Part shown: positions 35,781 through 48,104 of the stretch, one piece after another
Position numbering within the stretch: position 1 is the first letter of the stretch
How the letters are laid out: each line of letters opens with the position of its first letter
Origin: Delphinapterus leucas
Taxonomy: Eukaryota > Chordata > Mammalia > Artiodactyla > Monodontidae
Assembly: GCF_002288925.2 (NCBI RefSeq)
Contig: NW_022098049.1
Coordinates: 7,641,991 to 7,705,990 of the forward strand
Length of the DNA stretch: 64,000 bases
Direction: 5' to 3'
Position numbers and translations under genes: made by a program
Notes under the pieces: model-generated
What the model was told of the DNA's origin: nothing
Database searches by the model: none
What the model saw: the letters and a program-made list of their open reading frames with translations, nothing else

Positions 35781-36369
35781 TTTTCTACTGCCTGCAAAAA
35801 TCAGGCTCTCGATGATACCTCTCATAGTGCTACTTCGTTAGATGTCTTTCCCAACTGAGACAACCAAAGAAAGTACTGTTACTTCCTTATTTCACCTGAT
35901 ACCTTAGTAATTTGTTTTCTATCATCTTAACAAAGTGCGGGAAGAAAGGAAAGCACTGCGGGGGGCAGGAAGAGGGAGGGATGCATTGGATTCCACGTGT
36001 TTTACTGTCAGGCTCACGTTGCCATATTCGACCTACACTGCAGACTGCTTCGCTCATGTGCCTTATATGAGTGCATCCCAAGTACGCTTATACTATTTCA
36101 TGTAATAAAAAAAAGAGCCTATTCTAGTCTCCAATATACTTTATTTAAATATTCCAAGTAAAACCACTGGAGTGTTCTCAGTAAGTAAAGAGGAGAATAT
36201 GGTTTGTTTGGAGACAAAAAACTAACTCTCTGTTCCCTGACTGTTCCTTCTGAGGGAGATAAGGAAGAAAAGTCAGGCAGAGTGTCGGGGACCCAGAAGA
36301 CTCAGAATCCTGGTGTAAATATCAACTGAAAGAACTCAGGAATATATTTCTGCTCTATCCTGTAAGAAA

Positions 36370-36610
36370 ATAATATCAACTAACAATTGTTGTGCTTCCT
36401 ATATGCCCTGCACAATTCTGCACCGCAGCAGGCCTGCCCTCACTTCACACTCACAGCAACCACGTAAAGTGGGAGCTGGTATTATCCCCATTTTATACCT
36501 GGGGGAAACCTGGAGCTTAGAGGTCACCTTGGCAAGTGGTGGAGCCAGACTGACTGGTCCGATTTCACAGCCATGTGATCAGCCTCCGGACAATGGGTCC
36601 ACAGCTCTAG
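36370..36610 (-). mobile_element. MIR SINE, minus strand
   Basis: 'ggtattatccccattttata', 'cctggagcttagaggtcacc' and 'ttggcaagtggtggagccag' are reversed MIR. Confidence 0.75.
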
Positions 36611-37559
36611 GATGACTTTCTGTTGGAGCCGATGTGTTCTCTCTTTTCCTACTGGGGAACTCATTACAAGCCCAACTCAAATGCAGGCTTGGCTGGTCTG
36701 GAGAGCACTCCTATTGCCCCATTCCTCCAGTTGGGATTAATCTTACAGGGCTGTTTGCAATGTAGCCTCTCTTACTTTGTGTGAAGGTTACTGCATCACT
36801 GGGAGGGACTTCAGACTCCCTACACATGGAGAGATGAGAAACCCACCCACCCCACCCCACCCCCGCCCGCCCAGAGACAAATAACTCTGTTAGTGGTGGG
36901 GCTTGGCTCAGAACTCCACCTTCCTACTGAGTTTCCAGCACTACAGAATTCCCGGACTGTCAATCCTTGAGGGCACAGGGAGACTAAATTGTATCCTTAT
37001 CTGTATCACCTACATCTCTGCAGAACTAAGGGAGGGACAAGAGATTGCTAGGGCCCCAGGCTTGGCATTTTACAAGCACCATCTCCTGAAATCTCCCCCA
37101 ATAGCCTCGTGAGGGGCCACCCTGTCTGTTGAGAACTCAGGGACGTGCCCAATCTCCTCAAGCACAACAGTTAATAAACAGAGAACTGCTATTCACAGCC
37201 TGTCTGAAACCAAACCCTGCAGGCTTTTCCTTCCCCACGGAAGGCACTGCCTAGTACAGGTTCCCTGTGGATACCCAATAAATGTGTTTTGGATTAAGCC
37301 AGCTCTCTTTTATGAGCTACATCTTTTCTAATATAAGTAAAACAACGTCCAGTGAAGAAAAATTGTGGTGTTATACGGGATTCTGAAAAATAAGAAACAC
37401 TTAGAGAACATCCAGGTTTCTTTTCTTTTTTCTTTTTTTTGATGAATTTGTCTTAGTTTCAGTTTAGTGGCTCACACTTACTCAGGCCCAAGTCTGTGCA
37501 GCTCAGGACTGAGAACATGCCTCTTTTATGACCCTTTTCCATGGCACCATTTTCCAAGG

Positions 37560-37715
37560 CACTATTTTCCAAATATTTACATTTCTCCAACTAGACTGTG
37601 AGGTCATTGAGACCAGGGGGTTTTCCATTTGCTGTTACAGTCCCAGAGCCCCTGGTGCTTAAGAGATACTTATTGAACAGATGGAGGGAAAAATGAATGA
37701 ATGAATAAGCATTTA
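37560..37715 (+). mobile_element. L2 LINE 3' terminus
   Basis: 'ccaactagactgtgaggtca' and 'acttattgaacagatggagg' plus 'gaatgaatgaataa' are the L2 3' end. Confidence 0.7.
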
Positions 37716-37789
37716 CATTGGGGGAGGGGTGTAAGAGAAATTGGGAGAGGAGAACTAGAAAGAGGAATTCTGGTTCTTAGAGTCTCTTC

Positions 37790-37995
37790 AATCATCTGAC
37801 ATCATCATAAACTGTTAACAGAGTTGGAAAGAATTTCAGGAATAATATGGTTACCAACCCTTTCACTTTTCCGACAAGGAAGCAGATTCTCCAGTGGTTA
37901 AATGACTTGCCCAGCATTCCCTGGCCAAATTGTGGGAAATCAGGGCCAGACCCCAGGTGTGCTGGTTCCCAAGTGTTGCCCCACTCCTCCACCCT
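37790..37995 (-). mobile_element. MIR SINE, minus strand
   Basis: 'gttaaatgacttgcccagca' and 'aatcagggccagaccccagg' are reversed MIR; diverged. Confidence 0.6.
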
Positions 37996-38146
37996 AACCA
38001 GTTACATTTCAAGGAAGGGATTAAAGACCTTGCTGTAAGAAAAGTATCTGAAACTCCCATTTAAGAACGAATTATGTTGGTCTTTGCATCACGGTATCAA
38101 GGAATGCCTGTAGACATTTGCTTACCATTTAAAACTGTAACTACAG

Positions 38147-38459
38147 GGCTTCCCTGGTGGCACAGTGGTTGAGAATCCGCCTGCCCACGCAGGGGACACG
38201 GGCTCGAGCCCTGGTCCGGGAAGATCCCACATATGCCGCGGAGCAACTAAGCCCGTGCACCACAACTGCTGAGCCTGCGCTCTAGAGCCCGCGAGCCACA
38301 ACTACCGAGCCCTCGTGCTGCAACTACTGAAGCCCGCGCGCCTAGAGTCCATGCTGTGCAACAAGAGAAGCCACCGCAATGAGAAGCTCGCGCACCGCAA
38401 CGAAGACCCAACGCAGCCAAAAGTAAATAATAAATAAAATAAATAAATTTATTAAAAAA
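38147..38459 (+). mobile_element. CHR SINE, long form
   Basis: Head 'ggcttccctggtggcacagt', 'ggctcgagccctggtccggg', the repeated 'caactac' blocks and a (AAAT)n tail. Flanked by 'aaaactgtaactaca' at 38131-38145 and 38460-38474. Confidence 0.95.
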
Positions 38460-39019
38460 AAAACTGTAACTACATAAAATTTGGCATAGAACCAGTTAAC
38501 TGATTCCCCTAACTTTGAGCAAGGAGACTGCGAGTACAGCATGAGACCGGAGTCACACCCACCCCCGTTATCACTGTCTTGCCTCTTCCTCTTCTTTCCT
38601 GCTCTCCAAAAACCAGCTAAGCCAGGGAGCTTGAGGGCAATCAGTGTCAGTGGATGGACCTTCTAAGTCCTCCCCACCCACCCTTTGCCCTTCCTTAAGA
38701 GCCCCTTTATAAAAGGTTAGAAGTCACAAGAAATAAGGAGAGAGATGTTTTGTAACCTGAACATTGGGAGTCAGTCGTGATGTTTTAGTAAACGACCCTC
38801 CCCTCCCCCAACCCAGGGCAGCCCTATAGCACAGAGCATAGATGAGATTTCTCCTTCTGCCACACCCACTTTACTCTCCCTTTCCTTGTTTGGACATTTT
38901 CAGAGATAAGACCACTGTCTCCCGAGTCCCTGAGGACATTCCCCAGTGGGCGCAGAGGTATTAGGTTGGAACCCATCAGTTCAGTTCCATTCACAGTTAC
39001 TGAACAGCACTATAATCCT

Positions 39020-39278
39020 TCCAGAGGTTAAGAATGTGTGATCTGGATTCAGATTACCTGGGTTCAAATCCCAGCCCTGCCACTTAACAGGGATTGCTAA
39101 CCTTAGCAGTTACCTAATGTCAGTTTCAAAGGAGGTCATCCTTTAAAAGGAGGATGGTGAGGCGATCTCTCTCTCTCCTAAGGTTGCTGTGAGGAATAAA
39201 TGAGAAAATCCATGCAAGATGCTATAGCACAGTGCCGGTATATAGTAAATGATCAATAAATGTTAGCTACTAATACCA
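39020..39278 (+). mobile_element. MIR SINE
   Basis: Nearly complete: 'ggttaagaatgtgtgatctg', 'cctgggttcaaatcccagcc', 'ctgccacttaacag', 'aggttgctgtgaggaataaa' and 'gatcaataaatgttagctac'. Best-preserved MIR in the window; it has an insertion-like stretch at about 39120-39165. Confidence 0.88.
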
Positions 39279-41034
39279 TTATTTGTCTTCGAAACAGGTC
39301 CTATGCTAGACTCTTCAGGGGCCAAAAAGACACCTAAGATACAGCCCCTGTCCTCAGATGTAGACAGAGATACAAGTCTGCAGCACAACTGCCAAAATGC
39401 TCAAAGAATTCAGACAGAAAATAAATGTGTCTTTCAACTATGTGACCTATGAATGTGAAGTCCAAAAAAAAGGTCCTTTCATATATGATGACTCTCTCTC
39501 TGATTTACCCAAAGCGCGGTTGGACCTATTGTTATGAGTACTTTTCAAAGCTGCCTATCATCTGAAACATTACTCAAGAAGAAAAATTTGATAAATGACA
39601 GCTTTGTGACTTTAGCACTGAGAAGGAACACATGGCATTGCCAGGGAGGTCAGCTCCTTTTCCTCGGCCAAATCAGCTCACCTCCTTTGGCCTCATTTCC
39701 TAGGAGTCTGGGGCAGAAGCTCTCTGAGGTCCTAGGGCAATAATACCCTATAATTTGATGAATTCTTTTTTTATATCAGTGTTACAACCAACCCCAAACA
39801 CCAGCTCTGCCTCAAGATCTACTTGTAAGCCAAGAACGGTCTGGAGGTCATTAGTTCTGGGCTGGGGGCCGCTGTTATAGGCACCCTGTATTATAGGAAT
39901 CTATCACAGTACCCAGCTGTCGCTTTTCAAAAATATGATTTCACCTGCAATGTATCTGAACCCACATAACAATGAGCTGTATTATAATAGAATTTTCCTG
40001 TAATTATGTCAAATGTAGGGCATCGCTCTATTTGAAAAAAGAAAATTGCCCACCCACGGCAGAGTTTTCTTCCTAACATATGCTACTGGGTTAACATCTT
40101 TCTCAAATGTGAACATTCCAAATCACACTAGGGCCTCTCATTAAAAAAAACAAAAAACTCTACAATTGCTACTAAGCTTCTGCCAGAAGCGTTTAGCTTC
40201 TGTTCCCTGTTCTTTATTTTGTTTATTGCTCTTGAAAAATTAGTCTTTTTGCTGCGGTCTTAGAGGTTTAGAGGTATTATACAAACCCATTTATAAAACT
40301 GCTATGTTTAAGTGGAAAGCAGAGAACTCACTGTTGATTGGATGTGGAGATGATTATTTTCAATTATCTTTTGTTTTACTTTTGTGAATAAATTGACTTT
40401 TCCCCTACTATTTGGTTTTGGGAATTAACTTTCATTTACCCGCAACAAATTTCAGCATCTTGAACTTAGTAGTTCAAGACAGACCGTGTAGGACACTGAT
40501 TACGTTTTCTGTCTGCCTTACAAATCCCCTTCTTTTAGGAATGACCCTCTCCTTAACTCCACATGATTCTCCAGAGACTGTCAATCATATATTGCAATGT
40601 TTCCAACCAAAGGGCTGGACCAAGCTGTCTAGAGTATCCCAGACTCCTGAAAGCAGCATCGATGGGTATTCCGACAGGCATTAAACTCAAGCAAGGTCAA
40701 TCAGGGAGCTTTATGGGGGTCTGATATGGAAGCTAGGGTGAAGAGCAATGTGTCTCTTCTCTAGGTCTAGCTCAAAGGACTTAGGAAGCCTTTAGTTGCT
40801 GATGACCACCTTTTCCACACATGAGAGAGCTTGCCTAAGAATGATGCTAACCAAAAGACAGCAAGAGACGGAGGGAGGGGGAGACAGGAAGAGTCCTGGC
40901 GACATCACTTGCATCAGTGGACTACAGAATCTCTCCCATGCCAGCTGCCAGTCCTGGACTTCCCAGGTATATGAGCAGCTATACTTCTTTTTTAGCGTAA
41001 GCTGGCCTGAGATGGGTTTCTACCAATAAAACAA
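39279..41034. other. Unique AT-rich upstream DNA, nothing recognised
   Basis: No repeat family or exon was identified in about 1.75 kb; the small frames at 39534-39743 and 40412-40684 are unsupported. Confidence 0.5.
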
Positions 41035-41205
41035 AAAGAGCCCTGGCTAATCTTTTCCTGGGTTCCAGTGCCATCTTCACAGTTAGTAGATGTGTTACCC
41101 TGGACAAGTTATTCACTGCCTCAGAGCCTCAGCTTCCTCATCTGTAAAATGGGGACACTAATATCCACTTCAAAGGATTGTTAAAAAGAGCAAATTAGGT
41201 AATAC
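41035..41205 (+). mobile_element. MIR SINE
   Basis: 'cagcttcctcatctgtaaaa' followed by 'tggggacactaatatccact' and 'accctggacaagttattcac' are MIR. Confidence 0.8.
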
Positions 41206-42520
41206 ACATAACAGAATGGGAGGAAATATTCGCAAATTATATATCTGATAAGAGTCAAGTATCCAAATATATAAACTTTTTTTGTTTTGTTTTGTTTTTA
41301 TTTTTATTTTTTGGGCTGCACTGGGTCTTCGTTGCTGTGCACAGGCTTTCTCTAGTTGTGGTGAACGGGAGCTACTCTTTGTTGCAGTGCGTGGGCTTCT
41401 CACTGCGGTCGCTTCTCTTGTTGCAGAGAACAGGCTCTAGGCGCACAGACTTCAGTAGTTGCAGCACGTGGGCTCAGCAGTTGTGGCTCGCGGGCTCTAG
41501 AGCGCAGGCTCAGTAGTTGCGGCGCACGGGCTTAGTTCCTCCGTGGCATGTGGGATCTTCCCAGAGCAGGACTCAAACCCGTGTCCCCTGCACTGGCAGG
41601 TGGATTCTTAACCACTGCGCCACCAGGGAAGTCCCATAAACTCTTAAAATTCAACAATGAGAAGACAAATAACTAATTTTTAAATGGACAAAGGACTCAA
41701 ATGGACATTTCTCCAAAAAAGATATAAAGCGGGAAAATAAGCACATGAAATGTGCTCAATATCATTAGTCATCAGGGAAATGCAAATCAACACCACGAGA
41801 CACCACTTCACAGCCACTAGGTATGGCTATAATAAAAAAGTTGGAAGGTAACAAGAGTTGGAGAGGATGTGGAGAAATTGGAACCCTCATACATTGTTAG
41901 TTGGAATGTAAACTAGTGCAGCAGCTTTGGAAAACAATCAGGCTGTTCCTCAAAAGGTTAAGCATAGTGTTACCATATGACCCAGCAATTCCTCTCTTAG
42001 GTATATACACCCAGGAGAAATGAAAACACACATTCACGCAAAAACTTGTACACGAATGTTCACAGCAGCATTACTCATAATAGTCAAATAGTGGAAACAA
42101 CCCAAATGTCCAACAGACAAATAGATAAACAAATTGTGGTGTATTCATGCAATGGAATGTTATTCAGCCACAAAAAAAGGAATAAAGTACTGATACATGC
42201 TACAACATGGGTTAAAACTGAAAACACATTATGCTAAGTGAAAGACACAAAAGGTCACAAATTATATGATTCCATTTACACAAAATGTCCAGAAAAGACA
42301 AATCCATAGAGACTGAAAGCTGACTAGCGGTTGACAGGGGCTGGGGGAAGGGAAGAAGGAGTGACCCTGTGGATATGGGATTTGAGGGAGTGGTGAAAAT
42401 GTTTTGGAATTAGATCATGGTGATGGTTACACAACTTTGTGAATACACTAAAACTCACTGAAGTGGACACCTTAAAAGGGTAAATTTGGTGCTATGTGAA
42501 TTATATCTCAATTTTAAAAA
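41205..42520 (+). mobile_element. L1 ORF2/3'-end fragment split by a SINE
   Basis: 'gaatgggaggaaatattcgc' to 'ccaaatatataaac' (41214-41280) and the continuation from 41636 ('caacaatgagaagacaaata', 'gggaaatgcaaatcaacacc', 'gcagcattactcataatagt') are one L1 reading 5' to 3' on the plus strand, ending 'gaattatatctcaattttaa'. The minus-strand SINE at 41281-41635 interrupts it. Frames are broken by stops and indels. Confidence 0.93.
41281..41635 (-). mobile_element. CHR SINE, long form, minus strand, inside an L1
   Basis: A (TTTTG)n reversed tail, then 'ttgggctgcactgggtcttc', and the end 'gcgccaccagggaagtcc'. Target duplication is 'ataaactttt' and 'ataaactctt'. The L1 sequence stops at 41280 and resumes at 41636, so the SINE is the younger insertion. 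Confidence 0.95.
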
Positions 42521-42554
42521 TACTCACTATGCTGATGCAGGTAGAAGGCACAAC

Positions 42555-42805
42555 CTACCCATTTATAATAACAACTATAATGGCCACCATTTAGTACCTA
42601 TCAAGTACAAGGCAACTTATGCACATGGTTTTGTTTAAACCTTACAGCAACTCTACAAAGTAGGTATTACTCTCCTGGTGTTTTATGGGTAGGAAACTGA
42701 GGCTGAAAGAAGTGGTCCTGCACCTAGTAAGTGGAGGAACTAAGGTTCAAACACAAGACTGTCTGAATTCAAAGTTCAAGCCCTCTCCACTATACTACAC
42801 TCTTT
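42555..42805 (-). mobile_element. MIR SINE, minus strand
   Basis: 'gtaggaaactgaggctgaaa' and 'cacctagtaagtggaggaac' followed by 'ttcaagccctctccactata' is reversed MIR. The left part 'ggccaccatttagtacctat' is its 3' region. Confidence 0.85.
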
Positions 42806-42889
42806 GTACAATTAGTACCTTGCTGGATGTGTCAGGGACTACTGGTTACATCCCCTCTATCCAGTCTCCCTTTCTTCAATAAGAGAGCC

Positions 42890-43290
42890 CCATTTGATTC
42901 AGGGCAGCAATGTATTCAGCCAAAAGACTCATCTTCCAGCCTCCACTATAAGACGGTATAGCTGTGTGCCTAAGTCCAGCCAGTGAGATGTACGCTGAAG
43001 TACTATGTAGACCTTTGAGGAAATGTTTTGAAAGGAACTACTTCTGCTAAAGGAGGACCCCTGTTATCCCTCCCCTCTTCTTCCATCCTGCTGCTTGTAA
43101 TGCGGATGTGATGGCTGACCCTCCAGCAACCATTTTGGATCCTGAGATAATATGATAAGGATGGCTCAACCAGAGAGACAGAAACAGCTTGGGTGCCTGA
43201 TAACCATGGAGGCACCATCTGTCTTTGGACTATCTCCAGACTTCTTTGGTCTGGGAGAAAGAGGGGAAAAAACCCTAATTGCTAATTTTA
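42890..43290 (+). mobile_element. Possible old LTR-retrotransposon remnant
   Basis: 'gccagtgagatgtacgctga', 'tgcttgtaatgcggatgtga' and 'ggctgaccctccagcaacca' resemble a common mammalian LTR/MER sequence with a diverged poly(A) region. The assignment is from memory of pattern only. Confidence 0.35.
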
Positions 43291-44350
43291 TTGGGATTTT
43301 TCTTTATATGCAGTTGAAATATAATCCTAGTTTATACACTGGACCTATGGACATACTTAACTAACTAAGAATGTATAAAAACAGCTAATCTCTGAAGTGG
43401 TCAAATTCTAAGGATTCTACCAGAGTCATTTTGTCCTCTGTGTTTTAGACTCTATATTCAGAGGCTTAGAGGTTCCACTGAATTATTCTGGAGACAGTCA
43501 CCAAGGCCTATTTTGCAGAGTTATAGAATCAGTGAAGAGGCTGGTTTCAATTTTCAATTTACAGGCATTACATATTATAAGAACTTAAATTTCATCTCAG
43601 GAATTGCTTCATAAATACAGCCACAGAAGAGCCATTAGGCTTCCACAGATTGGATTTCTGAAGAAGCAAATTTATTTACACAACCTTTGCACAATTTGGT
43701 TAAGAGAGAAGAGACAGAACAGATTCTAAACAGGAAATAAGGTGATAAAGATCAAAGACTTCTCTGTTTTAAAATCAGTGCTCTGCCCAGTCTTTCCAGA
43801 GCAATCATTTAAAATTCCAGAATTATTTTTCCTGCCAGAAAGACAAATGGTAGTGGTCTTTCCACACTTGACAAAGAATTGCAGTTTCGTTGTTTGTTTA
43901 CAAGACATAGATGTGATACTTACTAGTGGATTATATTATTTATAACGCAACAGCAGGCTGGTACAGTATTTTGGGGTCAAGAATGGGTTTTCTTTGATTA
44001 TCCTTCCTTCTTATTAGGGTTCTTAAGAATTCAAGCCACAATGACATAAGTGAGGATAAAACATTTGGAGGAAGGAAAGATTTTTCCACACTTTTTTTTT
44101 CTGTAGCTTAATATATCTGATATTCTACACACTATGGAAGGCTAGAGCTGGTAACCCAAATACTCTTTATGAGGATAAAGGGTTTTAATTTTATTTTGTT
44201 ATCTTGTGTTATAGGCTATGTGTCTGTGTATGTGTGCAAGTAAGTGAGAAGAGAGAGAATTCAGATTAATTTAGATTAATTCAGATTAAAATTTATTACT
44301 TTCCTTCCTCCAGATGTGGGTGGAATTTTTACCCTACTTTTTCCTTTTCT
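43291..44350. other. Unique AT-rich DNA, nothing recognised
   Basis: AT-rich with weak direct repeats ('cagattaatt', 'tagattaattcagattaa') near 44260-44288; no gene feature. Confidence 0.5.
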
Positions 44351-44367
44351 AAGAGTATACATGTGGG

Positions 44368-44692
44368 ACTTCCCTGGTGTCACAGTGGTTAAGAATCCGC
44401 CTTGCCAATGCAGGGGACACGGGTTGGAGCCTGGGTCCTGGAAGATGCCACATGTCGCAGAGCAGCTAAGCCCGTGCGTCACAACTACTGAGCCCACGTG
44501 CCACAACGACTGAAGCCCGTGCACCTAGAGCCCGTGCTCCGCGACAAGAGAAGCCACCGCAATGAGAAGCCCACGCACCGCAACGAAGAGTAGCCCCCGC
44601 TCGCCGCAACTAGAGAAAGTGCGCATGCAGCAACGAAGACCCAACGCAGCCAAAAATAAATAAAATAAAATAAATAATAATTTTTTTAAAAA
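44368..44692 (+). mobile_element. CHR SINE, long form, first of two at one site
   Basis: Head 'cttccctggtgtcacagtgg' through 'gaagacccaacgcagcc' and a (AAAT)n tail. The left duplication 'aagagtatacatgtggg' (44351-44367) recurs immediately after the tail (44693-44709), where a second SINE begins. Confidence 0.94.
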
Positions 44693-44709
44693 AAGAGTAT
44701 ACATGTGGG

Positions 44710-44825
44710 AATTCCCTGGAGGTCCAGTGGTTAGGACTCCGCGATTCCACTGCCAGGGTCCCAGGTTCCGATCCCTGGTGGGGTAAGATACTGTAAGACA
44801 TGGGGCGCAGCCAAAAAAAAAAAAA
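44710..44825 (+). mobile_element. CHR-related SINE, 'ggtccagtgg' short subtype, second at the same site
   Basis: Head 'attccctggaggtccagtgg', 'ttccgatccctggtgggg', an abbreviated body and a poly-A tail. It is followed by 'aagagtacacacg', a decayed third copy of the target duplication that flanks the SINE to its left. Confidence 0.92.
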
Positions 44826-45505
44826 AAGAGTACACACGTATGCATGTGGACACACACACACCATCTCATCTCTTCTAGAACCTAGGAATGAGGAAGTAAA
44901 GCACACAGATCCCCAGGGAGCCAAATTCATTTCTACAAAGTCCATGCATCAGAATTCACGCATTTAATCACAGGAGCCCCCTCAGCTGTCTCTTCGACCT
45001 TGTTTCTCTTACTTTACACTCAGTTCTAACAGGTTTGGTGAGCCGGTTTTTAAGCCCTCAGCAATCTGAAGGGAGCAGTTATGCCAGAAACAGTGTGAAG
45101 GGGCTACTTCTTTCCAAAGAAGGAAAAAAAAAAAAAAAAACACCAACAAAAAACTGCAGAAATTTGCTAACGCACACCCCCCGCAAGAAAGAAATTCCAA
45201 ATACCTGTGTCTGCTAGTGAGGGCAAACCATTCTGCTCAACTGACTCCAGTCTCAATATGAAGTGATATGTAAAATGATGAACCTTTGTTTGAGACATGA
45301 TGCTATAGTCTAGGCACCATGCCAGGTGCAGGTCTTTTGGAAGGGTTTTCAATCAGTAAAATAACATAAAACAGAAGAGAGAGAATTCTCTCTTGTGTGT
45401 AAAAATAACGTAAAACAGAAAGTATTGGTGCCCAAAGATGCCAACTTCTCAAGAAAAGCAGCATGGCCAACCTGAACACAGACTAGCATTCAAAAGACCT
45501 GGGAT

Positions 45506-45677
45506 TGGGGAGCTCCCTGATGGTCCAGCGGTTAAGACTCTGCACTCCCAGTGCAGGGGGCCCAGGTTCAATCCCTGGGAACTAGATCCCACATGCCACA
45601 ACTAAAGATCCCACGTGCCACAACTAAGAGCTGGTACAGCCAAATAAATAAATATATTTTTTTTAAAACCCAAACAG
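45506..45677 (+). mobile_element. CHR-related SINE, 'ggtccag' subtype, outer element of a nested pair
   Basis: Head 'agctccctgatggtccagcg', 'ggttcaatccctgggaacta', then 'gtacagccaaataaataaat'. Its left duplication 'caaaagacctgggat' (45491-45505) is matched only at 45891-45905, after another SINE, so its A-rich tail hosts that second insertion. The pair sits inside an older MIR. Confidence 0.92.
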
Positions 45678-45890
45678 GGCTTCCCTGGTGGCGCAGTGGT
45701 TGGGAGTCTGCCTGCCGATACAGGGGACACGGATTCGTGCCCCGGTCCGGGAAGATCCCACATGCCGCGGAGCGGCTAGGCCCGTGAGCCATGGCTGCTG
45801 AGCCTGCGCGTCCGGAGCCTGTGCTCCGCAACGGGAGAGGCCACAACAGTGAGAGGCCCGCGTACCAAAGAAAACAAACAAACAAACAAA
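45678..45890 (+). mobile_element. CHR SINE, short cetacean form, nested in a SINE tail
   Basis: Head 'ggcttccctggtggcgcagt', 3' end 'gagaggcccgcgtacc' and a (CAAA)n tail. It was inserted in the A-rich tail of the SINE at 45506. High similarity to the other short-form copies marks it as recent. Confidence 0.95.
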
Positions 45891-46165
45891 CAAAAGACCT
45901 GGGATCAAATCCTGACACTACTATACACAAGCTGTATGAACATTAGCCAAAAGACTCAAATTTCCTCATCTCTGCAATTGGCTAAAGACAGCAATATCCG
46001 AGGTTGTTGTGAATTTAAATAAGCTAATATATGCGAGAAGACATCAGTGTTCCATAAATGTTCATTCAATCCAAAGAACTGAAATGCGAATCTTCCTTGT
46101 TTTCCATGAAACTATTTTTATAATTATTATTTGCTCTGATGATGTCAATTAAAATCAAAGAATAA

Positions 46166-46275
46166 TATGAGCCAGCAATTCCACTCCTAGGTATAAACCC
46201 AACAGAAATGCATACATATGTTCACCAAAAGACAAATATAATAATGTTCAGAGAAGAACTTCATGTATAATAATA
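46166..46275 (+). mobile_element. Short L1 fragment
   Basis: 'agccagcaattccactccta' followed by 'ggtataaacccaacagaaat' is the same ORF2 region seen in the other L1 copies; the fragment is about 110 bp. Confidence 0.6.
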
Positions 46276-48104
46276 TATGTATAAAAGCTCAGGGAGAAAT
46301 CTGCAGTCTCAAATCTACAGGTCCTGTGGTATACACAGCTATACCACCACACTTAGTCTTGCTATTCCAGCATATCTGCGTCCTGAATTTTACGCATTTT
46401 ATGCATATATCTTTCCACTGGGTCATCTATTCTATCATGTAATTTGCCCTATTCTCTGAGGAATACAGTGGAGTATAAACACATACAAAAATACTCATTT
46501 ACACACACACAAGGAAGATTTGGCCCAGGCCATCTTTCACATTCTTTGATTCTAAAAAGGGACCAACTCTTCTAGCCAGAAAATGGTCCCACATTCAGGA
46601 ACCCTATGGTACCTCTGTCCCTTGAGACAACCTTTGCCAAGGTTGATCCCAACACATATATATTCGTGAACAGAGGCGGACTAATATAAGCCAATCTTAA
46701 GTGGGGAGAAGCTAAGCAAATTAAAGCAGGATGGAAATTAATATGGTTATTAGCACTTACAATGTAGCAGGCAAGGGACTTTCAAAATATTTGTTGCTTT
46801 CAAATATTTCTCATTTCATCCTCAACACAACCCTGGAGAGACAGCATAACTGCAGGGAGGATAATAAACCTTCCTCCCACCCGGCAGCTCCGAAGTGCTT
46901 GCATCTGCACTTGACTCCACTTCTTCTGGCTCCAGGTCCACTTCTCTTTCGACCACACCACAGCTGAAGGCCTCCAGAGAGACGAGACATCGATCCACCA
47001 TGGATCTGGGATGGATCTGATCTGGGCAGTAGTTTATGTTCTAGTGTTTAAACCTTGGATCGTCCTATTACCAACCTCGAGACTGCAAAGGTCTGAAATG
47101 ATGTTCCCACGTAATGCAGTCTCCTCCTCAGAATGCAAAGGGCATTAAGTTAGGGTCAAGCTTCTGGTCTATATTATTTCAGCATAATTGCTTTTTAACA
47201 AGCATATATACCTGTTGACTTCAATAAATTGCAGGTTTTGTCCCACTCAAAGAATTGGCTTCATCGCTACCTGGTTCCTGCTGGGGAAGCAGCACAGACG
47301 TGAAAGGCACCCTCACCCGAGTTTGAATCCTACCCTGGGCCGTGGGGTCTGGCTTCTATGGGAGGAACCCAACTCCCCAGCCCTGGAAAATGGCAGGAGC
47401 TGAATGCATCTTGGCTTCTTTTCATACAAAGAGGACAGCAGAGCTACAGTGATTTATCCCTTAAAGACAGTGGCATAGCTGTTCACAGAGCCCCCGTCTG
47501 TACAGCACCTGGGACTACCTTCAAGGCAAAACGCAGAAGAGGCTTCCACTATAAAGAATCATCCAAAGCCCCTCTTAAAGCAAAGTCAGCTTTGGGATCC
47601 TAGCCTCACTGGTCGGCTGCCTCCCGGACTTGCATCTTTACTGCCCCTGTTTCCTAACTGCTCCAAATTGCTGGTCTCAGCCACAGACCTTCCCTGGTGG
47701 GCACTAAGGGATCGACAGGTGGGAAGGACCTAGGGATGCGTTACAGTTATTGATTAGTGTTTAGTCTCAGGCTCTCAACCCTTGGATTCTATGGTCCTCA
47801 GGCTATACTGTACCTTTCCTTGTCAATATGCTGTTGCTCACTGTAGTTAGGACCATGGACAGGGAGGCCCTGGAGAACTGGCTGGGAAGAAAGGCCCCAG
47901 TAGGTGCTGGCTATGGCTGGAGGTGGGAATGGGGTAGCAGAGGAGGAAGAAGACAAGCAATGCAAGCAAAAAAAGAAAGAAAATGGGGGGAGAGAGAAAG
48001 AAAGAAATGAGGTCTCCTCCCTCTGGTCTCACTAGAGAAGATTCTGAAAGGTGTAACAGAAAGAGCAGGCAAGTGGAGTTCTACCAGCAAAAAAGAGAGA
48101 GAGA
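46276..48104. other. Unique upstream DNA, nothing firmly recognised
   Basis: A MIR-like patch is possible near 46730-46870 ('tttctcatttcatcctcaac'). A G/A-rich block sits at about 47930-48010. No exon is supported. Confidence 0.45.

Larger units (their letters stand above)
45470..46065 (+). mobile_element. MIR SINE split by two CHR SINEs
   Basis: 'agactagcattcaaaagacc' on the left and 'ctgggatcaaatcctgacac', 'atttcctcatctctgcaatt' on the right form one MIR, interrupted at 45506-45890. Confidence 0.7.
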
